Assembly: GCA_028280405.1 (NCBI GenBank)
Contig: JANQLW010000060.1
Location: forward strand, 43,435 to 107,434
Source: Bacteroidales bacterium
GTDB lineage: Bacteria; Bacteroidota; Bacteroidia; Bacteroidales; GCA-2711565
DNA length: 64,000 nt
Reading direction: 5' to 3'
The position numbers were made by a program, and so were the translations under genes. Under the pieces are notes generated by a model. The model made no database searches. It had not been told where the DNA came from and saw only the letters and a list, made by a program, of their open reading frames with translations. The first letter of the stretch is position 1, and the number at the start of each line of letters is the position of its first letter. Positions 48,581-59,451 of this stretch are shown here, piece after piece.

Positions 48581-50152
48581 ATGAGACAAAAATCAGATTT
48601 TCTGGTCATTGGCTCTGGAATTGCAGGGTTAAGCTATGCTATAAAAGTAGCTGATCATGGCAAAGTAATTATCATTGCCAAAGATAAAGCTGATGAAACG
48701 GCTACCCGTTATGCCCAGGGAGGAATTGCAGCGGTAATGTACTCACCCGACACTTATGAGAAACATATTAAGGATACGATGGTTGCCGGAGATGAACTTA
48801 GCAATCCTGATATTGTAAGAATTACCATTACCGAATCAACAGACCGCGTTAAAGAACTTATTGAATGGGGTACCCAATTTGATAAAGAAGAAAACGGGAA
48901 ATATGATTTGGCTAAAGAGGGAGGCCATTCAGAATTCAGGGTTTTGCATCATAAAGATAGTACCGGCCATGAAATCCAAAGAGCCTTGCTTGAAAAAGTA
49001 AAAAACCATCCGAATATTACGATACTGGAAAATTATTTCACCGTTGATTTAATTACACAGCACCATTTGGGAGTTGAAGTAAACAGAAGATCTGACAATA
49101 TTTGTTGTTATGGGGCTTATTTATTAAATCCTAAAACAGAAGAAATAGATACTATTCTTTCTAAAATAACCTTACTTGCAACCGGTGGTGCAGGTAATGT
49201 TTATGCCACTACCACCAATCCTGAAGTAGCAACCGGAGATGGGGTTGCAATGGTTTATCGTGCAAAGGGCCTGATCGAAAATATGGAATTTATTCAGTTT
49301 CATCCCACATCCTTATACAATCCGGGTGAAATTCCCAGCTTTCTAATTACAGAAGCAATGAGAGGTGCAGGAGGAATACTCAAAACGACTTCCGGAAAAG
49401 AATTCATGCATAAATATGATAAAAGAGAATGCCTGGCACCAAGGGATATCGTTGCCCGTGCAATTGATACGGAAATGAAATTAAGCGGTGATGATTATGT
49501 ATACCTGGATTGTACACATCTGGATAAGCACAGAATCATAAATGAATTTCCTACGATTTATGCAAAATGCTTATCAATAGGAATAGATATTACCAAGGAA
49601 ATGATTCCGGTAGTACCTGCTGCACATTACACATGCGGTGGAATTAAAGTTAATGAACATGGAAAGACTTCCATTAATAATTTATATGCCTCCGGTGAAT
49701 GTGCCTCAACGGGGCTACATGGAGCCAATCGATTAGCGTCAAATTCTTTGCTTGAATCCGCTGTATTTTCACATAGGGCCAGCATTGATTCTATTGACAA
49801 AGTAAAGGACATTGCATATAAGGATGAGATTCCTGACTGGGATGCTTCCGGAGCTGTATATAATGAAGAAATGATTTTAATTACTCAGACTTATAGAGAG
49901 CTGCAATCAATTATGAGTAATTACGTAGGTATAGTTAGATCTGATATTCGTTTAAAAAGAGCATTGGATCGTTTGGAAATTATTTACAGAGAAACTGAAG
50001 AACTTTACAATAAATCGATTCTGTCCGTAACTTTATGTGAATTAAGAAACCTGATTAATATTGCCTATTTGGTTATAAAGATGGCAATGAAACGGAAAGA
50101 AAGCAGAGGCTTACATTATTCAATTGATTATCCAAAACAAAAAAACAATTAA
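48581..50152 (+). CDS. nadB: L-aspartate oxidase
   Basis: DFLVIGSGIAGLSYAIKVA, ATRYAQGGIAAVM, FIQFHPTSLYNPGEIPSFLITEAMRGAGGIL, HYTCGGIKVNEHGKTSINNLYASGECASTGLHGANRLASNSLLE. Confidence 0.96.
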   Translation: MRQKSDFLVIGSGIAGLSYAIKVADHGKVIIIAKDKADETATRYAQGGIAAVMYSPDTYEKHIKDTMVAGDELSNPDIVRITITESTDRVKELIEWGTQFDKEENGKYDLAKEGGHSEFRVLHHKDSTGHEIQRALLEKVKNHPNITILENYFTVDLITQHHLGVEVNRRSDNICCYGAYLLNPKTEEIDTILSKITLLATGGAGNVYATTTNPEVATGDGVAMVYRAKGLIENMEFIQFHPTSLYNPGEIPSFLITEAMRGAGGILKTTSGKEFMHKYDKRECLAPRDIVARAIDTEMKLSGDDYVYLDCTHLDKHRIINEFPTIYAKCLSIGIDITKEMIPVVPAAHYTCGGIKVNEHGKTSINNLYASGECASTGLHGANRLASNSLLESAVFSHRASIDSIDKVKDIAYKDEIPDWDASGAVYNEEMILITQTYRELQSIMSNYVGIVRSDIRLKRALDRLEIIYRETEELYNKSILSVTLCELRNLINIAYLVIKMAMKRKESRGLHYSIDYPKQKNN

Positions 50153-50153
50153 T

Positions 50154-50678
50154 ATGGCATTAGTAAGAGCAGTAAACGGAATACATCCGAAATGGGGGAA
50201 AAATTGTTTTATCGCAGATAATGCAACCATAGTGGGAGATGTGGTAATGGGAGATCATTGCAGTGTATGGTTTAATGGTGTTGTACGAGGCGATGTACAT
50301 TACATCAGGATTGGCAACAATGTAAATATACAGGATGGAGCTGTAATCCATTGCACTTATAAAATAGCTCCTGTAAATATTGGAAATTATGTGTCTATAG
50401 CACATAATGCTATAGTACATGGTTGCACTATTCATGACAATGTACTTATAGGAATGGGTGCCATTGTAATGGATGATGTGGTAGTGGAAAGTAATTCTAT
50501 TATTGCTGCCGGAGCTGTTGTATCTAAAGGCACAGTTGTAGAATCCGGAAGTGTGTATGCAGGCGTTCCGGCTAAGAAAATAAAATCGATTGACAATAAG
50601 CTATCCGAAGGAGAAATACAACGAATCGCTAACAGTTATTCAATGTATGCCAGTTGGTATGACAACGATAATAAGTAA
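50154..50678 (+). CDS. Gamma carbonic anhydrase / hexapeptide-repeat transferase family protein
   Basis: Left-handed beta-helix repeats, WFNGVVRGDVHYIRIGNNVNIQDGAVIHCT, SIAHNAIVHGCTIHDNVLIGMGAIVMD. Confidence 0.92.
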   Translation: MALVRAVNGIHPKWGKNCFIADNATIVGDVVMGDHCSVWFNGVVRGDVHYIRIGNNVNIQDGAVIHCTYKIAPVNIGNYVSIAHNAIVHGCTIHDNVLIGMGAIVMDDVVVESNSIIAAGAVVSKGTVVESGSVYAGVPAKKIKSIDNKLSEGEIQRIANSYSMYASWYDNDNK

Positions 50679-50726
50679 AACGTCATGCTGAACTTGTTTC
50701 AGCATGACAGGAAAAAATAACTACAT

Positions 50727-50758
50727 AAAAAAAGCCCCGACAAAATCGAGGGCTTTTT
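50727..50758. terminator. Bidirectional terminator between convergent genes
   Basis: aaaaaAAGCCCcgacaaaatcgaGGGCTTttt. Confidence 0.65.
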
Positions 50759-50778
50759 AGTATTATCTTTTACTCGAA

Positions 50779-51291
50779 TTACTTTATTCCAAGTTCAGCT
50801 TTTACTTTATCCATCAGATTATCACCTTTTTCGTAGATAACTAACGCTTGAGAACTAATGTCAAATACATAAGTATATCCATTTGCTTCAGCAACTTTTT
50901 TAATAGCAGCTTGTGCTTTTTCAGCAACAGGCTTAACTAATTCAGCTTGTTTTCTTTGTAGATCTATTTGAGCATTCTGTCGGAAATCATTAATTCTTTG
51001 TTGCATATCTAAAAGATCTTTTTCTTTTGTTTGTCTGATAATTTGAGACATAGTAGCAACTTTCTCCTTATATTCAGTTTCTTTAGCCTGATATTCAGTC
51101 ATCATTGACTGCAAAGTTTGTGTTAAATATGCTTCATGGTTTTTAATTCCTTCCTGTACTGTATCAATGCCCGGCATAATCTGCATAAGTTCATTTGTAT
51201 TAATATAGCCAAGTTTAGCATTGGTTTGAGCCATTAAACTTGTAGTGCCTGCTAATAATACGAAGCTGATAACAACTAGTAATTTTTTCAT
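50779..51291 (-). CDS. OmpH/Skp family periplasmic chaperone
   Basis: KLGYINTNELMQIMPGIDTVQEGIKNHEAYLTQTLQSM... coiled-coil, VFDISSQALVIYEKGDNLMDKVKAELG. Confidence 0.93.
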   Translation of the reverse strand: MKKLLVVISFVLLAGTTSLMAQTNAKLGYINTNELMQIMPGIDTVQEGIKNHEAYLTQTLQSMMTEYQAKETEYKEKVATMSQIIRQTKEKDLLDMQQRINDFRQNAQIDLQRKQAELVKPVAEKAQAAIKKVAEANGYTYVFDISSQALVIYEKGDNLMDKVKAELGIK

Positions 51292-51415
51292 GTCGTGATT
51301 TTAATTTAGTTACTATTAAAGAGCCACAAATTTATACAAATAAATTAAAAAGCCCAGCGAATTAAAAACATTTAATATTAAAAAAACCTAAAATTAACAA
51401 ATATTAAGAATTCAG

Positions 51416-51940
51416 CTACTTAGGTTTACTTAACATTCCCAAACGATCTAAAACTTCATCGCTTAAATCGAAAGCCGGATCTGCAAAAAGCACATTCATT
51501 CCACCCGCTTTATCAAAGATGAATCCATAATTTCTGGCTTCTGCAATTTCTTTTACTACGCTTTGAACTTTTTCCTGTATAGGTTGAACCAACTCAATAC
51601 GTTTTTTATACAAAGCTCCTTCAGGGCCGAATTTATCATGCTGAAATTTTTTCAATTCTTTTTCCTTATTAATAATTTCTTCCTCCTTTTTCTTTTTAAT
51701 ATTAGCAGGAAGCAAAGCAGCTTCAGCCTGATAAGCTTTATACAGCTTTTCTATTTCAGCATATTTTTTTTCAATATCTTTTTGCCATTTCATGGATAAT
51801 TCATCCAGTATATCCTGTGCATCGGTATATTCCGGAATATTTTCGAAAATATAGTCAGTATCCACAAAAGCATACTTTTGGGCATGTGCAAAAGTTGTAG
51901 CGCTTACTAATATGATAAGTGCAAGTATAAATTTCTTCAT
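51416..51940 (-). CDS. OmpH/Skp family periplasmic chaperone
   Basis: YAFVDTDYIFENIPEYTDAQDILDELSMKWQKDIEKKYAEIEKL... Confidence 0.93.
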   Translation of the reverse strand: MKKFILALIILVSATTFAHAQKYAFVDTDYIFENIPEYTDAQDILDELSMKWQKDIEKKYAEIEKLYKAYQAEAALLPANIKKKKEEEIINKEKELKKFQHDKFGPEGALYKKRIELVQPIQEKVQSVVKEIAEARNYGFIFDKAGGMNVLFADPAFDLSDEVLDRLGMLSKPK

Positions 51941-51989
51941 AATACAATCGCTTTATATTTAAACATTGTAATTACAAAAATATTGCCAA

Positions 51990-54629
51990 TTAATCGATAG
52001 ATTGATTAATTGAGAAATGGAAATGTGCTCCGTTAGCATCCGGTAATCCCGGAACTTCATCAAATCCATAGCCCCAGTCAAGACCCAGGAATCCAAACAT
52101 CGGCATAAATACCCTGATCCCAAAACCAGCTGTACGGTACACATCAAACGGATCATAGGTTTTTAAAGAACTCCATGCATTACCGGCCTCAAGATAAGCA
52201 GTTGCATAAATAGTAGCTGTTGGCGCTAATGATAACGGATATCTCAATTCTAAAGTATACTTAGAATATAAAGCACCTCCGGTATTTCTGTTTAAAGCAA
52301 AATTTGGAGTTAATGCTTCGTTTTCATAACCACGCATGGCTATGATTTCACGGCCATCAAAATTATAACCACCCGTTAAACCGTCACCACCAAGGTAGAA
52401 TCTTCCAAATGGAGTTAACCCAATATCATTATTGAATTTACCCAAATAACCAAAATCCATACGGGTACTAAGTACCAGTTTATTCACAAGTTCTATATAC
52501 CATTTAGAATGAAACTTAAATTTATAATATTCAATCCATTTAAATTTTTCATCTTCCGTCATATCGGAATAATCCTTACTTGAAAGCAAGGAATAAGGGA
52601 TCGTAGTTTCCAAAGTTAAGCCAACATCAGATCCACCTCTAGGGTAAATAGGAGCTGTCGTTGAATTTCTGTTTAAAGAAATTGCATAATTAATATTATT
52701 ATATCTTCCTGTTCCGGATCCGAAATTAAAAATTTCTCTATAATTATCAAGACGATAGAACAAGAAACTTACTCTGTGCATTAAGGTAAAATAATCATCC
52801 GGCCAACCCAAACGTTTTCCCAATCCTAAAGTAAAACCATCGGTTACAAAAGAAGCTCTGTCTGGATCATCACTACTTCGGCCATTTGAATAAGATGATT
52901 TATAATAAGAAACGCTGAATGAATTCGGTTTTTTACCTCCTAACCAGGGCTCAGTAAAGGAAATACTATAGTTAAAATAACCTTTACCATAGGTTTGAAA
53001 GCGTAATGAAAGTTTTTGGCCGTCACCGGAAGGAATAGGCCTCCAGGTACCTTTTTTGAATATTCCTCTTAAAGAGAAATTATTGAATGAAAGTCCCAAA
53101 GAACCCATGATACGTCCATACCCCCATCCACCGGAAAGTTCAATCTGGTCTGAAGATGTTTCAGTTACCTCATAAACTATGTCAACCGTTTTTTCGGCAG
53201 GATTTGGTTGAGGACTAGGGTTCATAGTTTCCGGATCAAAATACCTCAATTGAGCAAGTTCACGGGATGTTCTGATCAACAGTTCCCTGTTAAACAATTG
53301 TCCGGGCATCGTTTTCATTTCCCTGACGGCCACATGATCATTTGTACGGGTATTCCCTTTGATTAATACTTTATTAAGGGTAGCACGTTCGCCTTCACTA
53401 ATCCTTATTTCAATATCAATAGAATCATTTTCGACAGCGACTTCATATGGGTTTCCCGAATACCATAAATATCCCCTGTTCAGATATAATGAACTCACAT
53501 CACCATCATAAACAGTTTCATTATACTCAAGATACTTTTGTAAATGCTTTTGATTATAAACATCTCCCTTTTGTATTTTCAGAACTCTCTTCAACTCGGA
53601 TGTAGGAAACACTTTATTTCCAACAAATGTTATATTACGAAAGTAATATTTGCGGCCTTCTTCAATGGTTAACTTAATATTCACCATACCATCTTCCGCA
53701 GCATAAATAGAATCCTTAACAATACGGGCATCACGATATCCTAGTGAATGATACTTATCAATAATAGAAACTTTATCTTCTTCATATTTCTCTTTGATAA
53801 GCTTAGAACCTTTAAAAATTCTAAATTTCATATGTTCCCTGAAGAATTTGGTAGTTGAATCAACCATGCCGGCAAAATTCAGGCGTGAAGTAGTTGCCAA
53901 TACATCAAGAATCAGGTTATCCAAACCTTTAAGAGGAGTCACACTTGATTTTTCTTTGGTTTCCTTCATATAAGATTTAATCTTATGATCCGTAACCTGG
54001 ATATTTCCGTCAACATAAATTCTGTATACCTTAACTTTTTTGTTTTTATTCACTGTTATATGAAGGGTTACAGAATTCTTACGATCTTTATCCGGAACCT
54101 GTTTCAATAGAACTTCACAATTCCTAAAACCTTTTTGAGCATAGTGTTTCTTAATATTATTTTTAATTCTGGAAAGTTCATAGTTGGTAATAATTTTGCC
54201 TGTAGTAATTCCTACTTCTTCGATAAGCTTGGTTTTCTCACCTTTACGAACTCCTTTAAAAACAACTTTTCTTAAGCGGGGCCGTTCAGTTAATACAAAA
54301 TTAAGAAAGATATTGCTTCCTTCTATTTTAGTAATAAAGATCTGAACATTGTCAGCAACGCCAAGATCCCATAATTTTTTAATGGCTGAAGGAATCGCAT
54401 CTCCGGGAATTTTAATCTTTTTGCCAATTTCGAGGCCAGACACCATGACAATCACATTTCGATCCAGTGTTTTAGTATCACTCACCGTAATACCGGCAAT
54501 TGTAAAATCTTTAGGGCGATTCATATTTACACCTAATGCTCTTAAAGCATCTCTCTCCTGAGCATAAAGGCCACTGCTTATCACACAAATAAATATGATT
54601 GCACCGATAATTATTTTAGAAATTTTCAT
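51990..54629 (-). CDS. bamA: Outer membrane protein assembly factor BamA
   Basis: POTRA repeats, ITEPWLGGKKPNSFSVSYY, YLGGDGLTGGYNFDGREIIAMRGYENEAL; likely start at MKISKIIIGAIIFICVISSGLYAQ (the ORF opens at 54680). Confidence 0.94.
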   Translation of the reverse strand: MKISKIIIGAIIFICVISSGLYAQERDALRALGVNMNRPKDFTIAGITVSDTKTLDRNVIVMVSGLEIGKKIKIPGDAIPSAIKKLWDLGVADNVQIFITKIEGSNIFLNFVLTERPRLRKVVFKGVRKGEKTKLIEEVGITTGKIITNYELSRIKNNIKKHYAQKGFRNCEVLLKQVPDKDRKNSVTLHITVNKNKKVKVYRIYVDGNIQVTDHKIKSYMKETKEKSSVTPLKGLDNLILDVLATTSRLNFAGMVDSTTKFFREHMKFRIFKGSKLIKEKYEEDKVSIIDKYHSLGYRDARIVKDSIYAAEDGMVNIKLTIEEGRKYYFRNITFVGNKVFPTSELKRVLKIQKGDVYNQKHLQKYLEYNETVYDGDVSSLYLNRGYLWYSGNPYEVAVENDSIDIEIRISEGERATLNKVLIKGNTRTNDHVAVREMKTMPGQLFNRELLIRTSRELAQLRYFDPETMNPSPQPNPAEKTVDIVYEVTETSSDQIELSGGWGYGRIMGSLGLSFNNFSLRGIFKKGTWRPIPSGDGQKLSLRFQTYGKGYFNYSISFTEPWLGGKKPNSFSVSYYKSSYSNGRSSDDPDRASFVTDGFTLGLGKRLGWPDDYFTLMHRVSFLFYRLDNYREIFNFGSGTGRYNNINYAISLNRNSTTAPIYPRGGSDVGLTLETTIPYSLLSSKDYSDMTEDEKFKWIEYYKFKFHSKWYIELVNKLVLSTRMDFGYLGKFNNDIGLTPFGRFYLGGDGLTGGYNFDGREIIAMRGYENEALTPNFALNRNTGGALYSKYTLELRYPLSLAPTATIYATAYLEAGNAWSSLKTYDPFDVYRTAGFGIRVFMPMFGFLGLDWGYGFDEVPGLPDANGAHFHFSINQSID

Positions 54630-54672
54630 TCCCGCGTATTTATTATTAGAATCCTTCTTTAACATTCGTTTC

Positions 54673-55425
54673 TTATACATTTAAAAGTTGCTCACTTGTT
54701 TTCCCAAATCTGCGTTCTCTGCATTGATAATTTAAAATTGCCTTATATAAGTCCTCACGTGTAAAATCAGGCCATAAAGTATCTGTAAAATAGAATTCAG
54801 CATAAGCAATTTGCCAAAGAAGAAAATTACTGATTCTATATTCACCGCTTGTTCTGATTAAAAGTTCCGGATCAGGCATTCCGGCAGTATTCAAGTGATC
54901 ATTTATAAGTTCCTGATCAATCTGATCTATATTTAAAATTCCGTTGTTTACTTTATTGACAATAAGTTTAACAGCCTCTGTTAGTTCCCATCTGGCACTG
55001 TAGCTCAGCGCAAGATTTAAAGTCATACGATCGTTTTCAGAGGTATTTTCAATAGTCTTCAACAATTGATTTCTGCTTTCTTCCGGAAGGCTTTCAATAT
55101 CCCCAATAGCATTTAAGCAAATATTATTTTTGTTCAGTGTTGGAGTTTCCTTTTCTATTGTATTTACCAATAGGCTCATCAAAGCATCCACCTCACTTTT
55201 TGGTCTGCTCCAGTTTTCTGTAGAAAAAGCATAAAGTGTTAAATACTCTATTCCAAGTTCAGCAGCACTTTCAGCAGCTTCACGAACTGCATTTACTCCA
55301 CTTTGATGCCCAAAGGTTCTGTCCCGACCTTGCTTTTGAGCCCATCTTCCATTACCATCCATAATTATGGCTATATGTTTTGGTAATTGTTTAAGATTTA
55401 TTTTTTTCTTCAAGCTCATTTTCAC
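54673..55425 (-). CDS. uppS: Isoprenyl transferase (undecaprenyl diphosphate synthase)
   Basis: HIAIIMDGNGRWAQKQGRDRTFGHQSGVNAVREAAE, YLTLYAFSTENWSRP, DPELLIRTSGEYRISNFLLWQIAYAEFYFTDTLWPDF. Confidence 0.97.
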   Translation of the reverse strand: MKMSLKKKINLKQLPKHIAIIMDGNGRWAQKQGRDRTFGHQSGVNAVREAAESAAELGIEYLTLYAFSTENWSRPKSEVDALMSLLVNTIEKETPTLNKNNICLNAIGDIESLPEESRNQLLKTIENTSENDRMTLNLALSYSARWELTEAVKLIVNKVNNGILNIDQIDQELINDHLNTAGMPDPELLIRTSGEYRISNFLLWQIAYAEFYFTDTLWPDFTREDLYKAILNYQCRERRFGKTSEQLLNV

Positions 55426-55433
55426 ATCAACTA

Positions 55434-56225
55434 TTAAAAATTATTACAAACTTCTTTGATCACATTAAATTTGTAGGTAATCGAAAAACCAAAAAAACAA
55501 TACCAGTCTTTGGTTTCAGGATTCCCACGCTGTTCATAAGGTTTATGCGACAATGTAGGATCAGATGCTCTGAGTGCATCTGTTACCGGACTAGTAGTAG
55601 CATCTAAATAATAAGTGGTACTGATATCATCCAAATAGTCAGTAAAAGTTTTACGCATGCCCCATTCTATTCCTACTCCTATTTTTTCACTTAAACTGTA
55701 TTTAAATCCAATACCGAAGGGGATGACTAAACTTCTGGAAGAATATGGAGTTCTTCCGTCAAAATTTACCAATTGCCCTTCAGTACCATAATTTTTCAAG
55801 CTATTCCCATCTGTATCTTTCGGATTAAAGAAAAAGAAACCCACGCCTCCAAAAATATAGGGAGTATATTTCATTTTCTGACTACCTGTTTCATAAGGCA
55901 AAAAATTGAATTCAGTAACTACTGAAAATTCAGTAATTGCCGACTTAAACAAAAGATCTCTGGTTCCTGGGGCGACAGCAACTCTCAATTGATCAGCTGC
56001 CTGAACATTTCCTCTCAATAAATTTGCTCTGAATGCCCAGCGATTATTAATATTGTATCTGGCAATAAGGCCAAATGCAGGACGGCTACGATCAAAATGC
56101 TGATCCGGATTTATATCTCCGAGGTAATAGGATGAACCAACAAATACTCCGGTCTCCAGAGTTTGAGAATACACTCCAACTGAGAAGGTTAGCATTAATA
56201 AAATAAGTATTTGTTTTCTACGCAT
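55434..56225 (-). CDS. DUF6089-like outer-membrane beta-barrel protein
   Basis: Signal peptide, ETGVFVGSSYYLGDINPDQHFDRSRPAFGLIARYNINNRWAFR; next to uppS/bamA as commonly seen in Bacteroidota. Confidence 0.75.
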   Translation of the reverse strand: MRRKQILILLMLTFSVGVYSQTLETGVFVGSSYYLGDINPDQHFDRSRPAFGLIARYNINNRWAFRANLLRGNVQAADQLRVAVAPGTRDLLFKSAITEFSVVTEFNFLPYETGSQKMKYTPYIFGGVGFFFFNPKDTDGNSLKNYGTEGQLVNFDGRTPYSSRSLVIPFGIGFKYSLSEKIGVGIEWGMRKTFTDYLDDISTTYYLDATTSPVTDALRASDPTLSHKPYEQRGNPETKDWYCFFGFSITYKFNVIKEVCNNF

Positions 56226-56279
56226 AATTTAGCCTGCAAAATTACATTTTTTTTCGAGATATAAAATCGTGAAACCCCA

Positions 56280-57158
56280 TTAATTTCTGATATCTAAGCC
56301 CCATTTCAGTTTATCCCTGATCGTTGTAAAAAAATCTTTATCCAACATTTGGATAATATTGATTTTAAATGATTCCCTTTTAATATTTAATTCGATGGAT
56401 CCATCTAGTGATTCTCTTCTTGAATCAAGGCTCACCAGATATTGATGATCCCTGCCTTCCAATTTAATTTTTATCCTGCTGTCATCCGGAATTATTATGG
56501 GCCTAACCGTTAGATTATGAGTTGCAATAGGGGTAATTACAAAATTTTCAGAACCCGGAGTTACAATTGGACCTCCACAACTTAAAGAATAAGCAGTTGA
56601 GCCTGTAGGTGTAGCAATAATCAAACCGTCTGCCCAATAAGAATTCAGGATTTTATCATCCAGGTAAACATGTACTACAAGTAAAGCATTGGAGTCTTTT
56701 CGGCTCACTGCAATTTCATTCAAGGCATAATTGGTATCGCCAAACATATTATTTACCGTTTCCAGGCTAAGCAATGTTCTTTCCTCCAATCTGAAATCTT
56801 TATTCGCCAGGCAATCAAAAGCTTGATCAATTTCATTTTTCGACACACTGGATAAAAAGCCCAGGCGCCCCAGGTTCACACCTAAAACAGGAATTCCTGA
56901 ATCTCTGATCAAAGTTACCGTATCCAAAAAAGTTCCATCTCCACCTACAGATATCAGATAATCTGCATTATTTTTTAAATCGCAATGTGATTCAAACAAA
57001 TCAAAAGTGCTGTTGAATTTTACCAATGGCTTTATAATATCATAAAAAGGAGAATAGATCATAACCTCTGCCCTGATCGCTTCCAGTTTACTAATTACTT
57101 GCTGAATATAAGGCATCGAAGCCTCATCGGGAGATTTACCAAACAGCGCAATTTTCAT
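56280..57158 (-). CDS. nadK: NAD kinase
   Basis: LISVGGDGTFLDTVTLIRDSGIPVLGVNLGRLGFLSSV, NEIAVSRKDS, DGLIIATPTGSTAYSLSCGGPIV. Confidence 0.97.
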   Translation of the reverse strand: MKIALFGKSPDEASMPYIQQVISKLEAIRAEVMIYSPFYDIIKPLVKFNSTFDLFESHCDLKNNADYLISVGGDGTFLDTVTLIRDSGIPVLGVNLGRLGFLSSVSKNEIDQAFDCLANKDFRLEERTLLSLETVNNMFGDTNYALNEIAVSRKDSNALLVVHVYLDDKILNSYWADGLIIATPTGSTAYSLSCGGPIVTPGSENFVITPIATHNLTVRPIIIPDDSRIKIKLEGRDHQYLVSLDSRRESLDGSIELNIKRESFKINIIQMLDKDFFTTIRDKLKWGLDIRN

Positions 57159-57363
57159 CTGTTTATAATTTTATTTTTTATTTGTCAGATGGAACATCCA
57201 TGCTATCATCATTCCTTTGTGTGAAAATTTATTCTCATGGATGTTTCATTTTATAAATTTTCAGGTTTCCGATTACAAGAATACGAAATTAATGGGAACC
57301 ATTTTTCAATTTAACAAATATTAATATTTGTGAATGAATTCGTTCGAAGCCAAGCAATACCGA

Positions 57364-58776
57364 TTATATAGGAGCTCTTACGTGAAAATACAAAGCTGCT
57401 TTATTTTGTTTATTTATGGTGAATTCTGTTCGCAAAACAACATCATAATAGGTCACAAAGTCGAGGCCTATGCCATAGCCATACTGAACTGTATTATTCA
57501 AAGGATTTAAATTACTTTTATAGCGATCATGAGTATATGAACAATCAAAAAACAAATTCAGGTAAAATGAATAATACATCTTGCTGAACTTTTCCGATTT
57601 TATGTATTTAATAGTTTTGACTTTTCTGGGAATCAATTCAAATTTCAGGTTTGATCTTAACAAGCCATAATTTTGTCCATCAAAGATATTCAGTTCATAG
57701 CCTCTCACATAGTCATAATCGTAACCCAAACCACGCTGTAGAGAATAAGGTTGAAATTGTTTTGTAGAGATTTTTGTTAGTAAAGAACTTGCAAAATACC
57801 AGCGAGGTTTAAGTTTCCAGAATTTGCGAATACTGCTTTTTACATATAGAAAATCAACACCATCCTCCTGAAGTAAGCCTAAACCTGTTTTTCTGAGCTC
57901 CACATCAAAGTAATAGCCACTTAAAGGATAAGGTTTATAATCTCTATAGTCCTGAATATACTTATAGGATACAGAAAAATGCTGAAGCTGCTCCTGCCCG
58001 TTAATGCTAAACTCAGGATATTTTATAACCACACTATCCATTAAACTTACTTTTTGATAATTAAGCTCAATGTATTGCTTATGATGAATACCCGGCCTAT
58101 AAAACAATCTGAAATATGACTCGGTTTTTTTCTCAGGAAAAAGTTCATCATTCCGATAATAAATAAGTTTGTTATTGATGCTTTGTACTCCAATTTCATG
58201 TTTGCGGGCATGACTCATCCCAATTTCAAATCCTAAATTCTGTGCTTTATTAAAAGAAGGCAGCTCATAAAACAGCCCAAATTTTTGTTCATGGCCTAAG
58301 CGAAGTAAGACTTTCAACTTATCTTTTCTACCTGTAAAATTCCACCATACGAGATATACGCCGTAATTTAATCTGGAAAAATCTTTATCTTCCCACCAGG
58401 CATTAAAATTACGATCGGCAATTTCCAATAATGGATAGGGCCAAACATACCACCTTTCCAATAAATCAATATGAACATCGACTAAAGATGAATCCTTGCT
58501 ATAAGTTGGCTTTAGTGTTACAAAATTAAAAAGAGAAGTATTCATCAAATTTTGCTGAGCTTTTTCAAATACTGATTTAACCTCACTCAATTTAAGGGTA
58601 TCCTGCCGGGCAAACTCAATTTCCCTCAGTAAAGTTTGTCTGCGGGTAATTTTATTACCTGAAAACTCAATTGACTTGATAACAGTTTTCCGATTAGCAT
58701 TTTGAGCTTCCGTATTAAACCTGGAAAAGAGGATAAAAAAACAAAAAGTAACAAGAAAGTACTTACAAAACCACAT
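57364..58776 (-). CDS. POTRA/BamA-TamA-like outer-membrane protein
   Basis: Single POTRA-like domain (VIKSIEFSGNKITRRQTLLREIEFARQDTL) followed by a 16-strand-like barrel. Confidence 0.7.
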   Translation of the reverse strand: MWFCKYFLVTFCFFILFSRFNTEAQNANRKTVIKSIEFSGNKITRRQTLLREIEFARQDTLKLSEVKSVFEKAQQNLMNTSLFNFVTLKPTYSKDSSLVDVHIDLLERWYVWPYPLLEIADRNFNAWWEDKDFSRLNYGVYLVWWNFTGRKDKLKVLLRLGHEQKFGLFYELPSFNKAQNLGFEIGMSHARKHEIGVQSINNKLIYYRNDELFPEKKTESYFRLFYRPGIHHKQYIELNYQKVSLMDSVVIKYPEFSINGQEQLQHFSVSYKYIQDYRDYKPYPLSGYYFDVELRKTGLGLLQEDGVDFLYVKSSIRKFWKLKPRWYFASSLLTKISTKQFQPYSLQRGLGYDYDYVRGYELNIFDGQNYGLLRSNLKFELIPRKVKTIKYIKSEKFSKMYYSFYLNLFFDCSYTHDRYKSNLNPLNNTVQYGYGIGLDFVTYYDVVLRTEFTINKQNKAALYFHVRAPI

Positions 58777-58777
58777 C

Positions 58778-59440
58778 TTAAATATTCAAATAATTCATAA
58801 AGGAATCAAATCGATCTTTGAGGTCATCCAGTTCTTCACTATCGGCATAGGAAGCTTTAACGAAATAGTCATACCTCATAAAAGTTTGCAATATGGCTCC
58901 TATTTCCATAGTATTAACTTTCAGGGCTACTTCAATTTGAGTGGAATCTGTTTTAGAAGTTACACACAAACTTAAGATTTTAGCATCATTTGATTCTACG
59001 ATTTGAGCAATCTGGCTCAATGAATAATCTCTGGTATTTAATTCCAAAACAATAACACCCCCTGGTGTTTCCACCGAAGCAATTTTCGACATATTTTGTG
59101 TAAGGGTTTGAGTTGTAATGGATCCCAGATAACGATTCTTTTTATCTAATACCGGAATCAGGGTTAACTTATGTTCAGCTATTATCTTGATAATTTCAAA
59201 CAAATGTTGATCTTCATAGACATAAAGTGCAGGTACTGATAATTTATGATTCCCCAGAACTTCTTCAAAATCGTTTAATGTAAATATATCATCATCAGAT
59301 ATCAGGCCCAGAAACTCCACATTATTTACAATAGGGAGATGAGAAACTTTGTTTTCTTCCATCCAGTTCAGAGCATAAGCTCCGGTATCAGAAGTTTTAA
59401 GAGGTGCTATATCTTGAGTTAGCATTGATTTGGCAAACAT
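58778..59440 (-). CDS. CBS-domain pair protein
   Basis: Two CBS-like repeats (ALNWMEENKVSHLPIVNNVEFLGLISDDDI; IKIIAEHKLTLIPVLDKKNRYLGSITTQTL) and ACT-like C-terminus. Confidence 0.85.
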   Translation of the reverse strand: MFAKSMLTQDIAPLKTSDTGAYALNWMEENKVSHLPIVNNVEFLGLISDDDIFTLNDFEEVLGNHKLSVPALYVYEDQHLFEIIKIIAEHKLTLIPVLDKKNRYLGSITTQTLTQNMSKIASVETPGGVIVLELNTRDYSLSQIAQIVESNDAKILSLCVTSKTDSTQIEVALKVNTMEIGAILQTFMRYDYFVKASYADSEELDDLKDRFDSFMNYLNI

Positions 59441-59451
59441 ATATTCAGGCT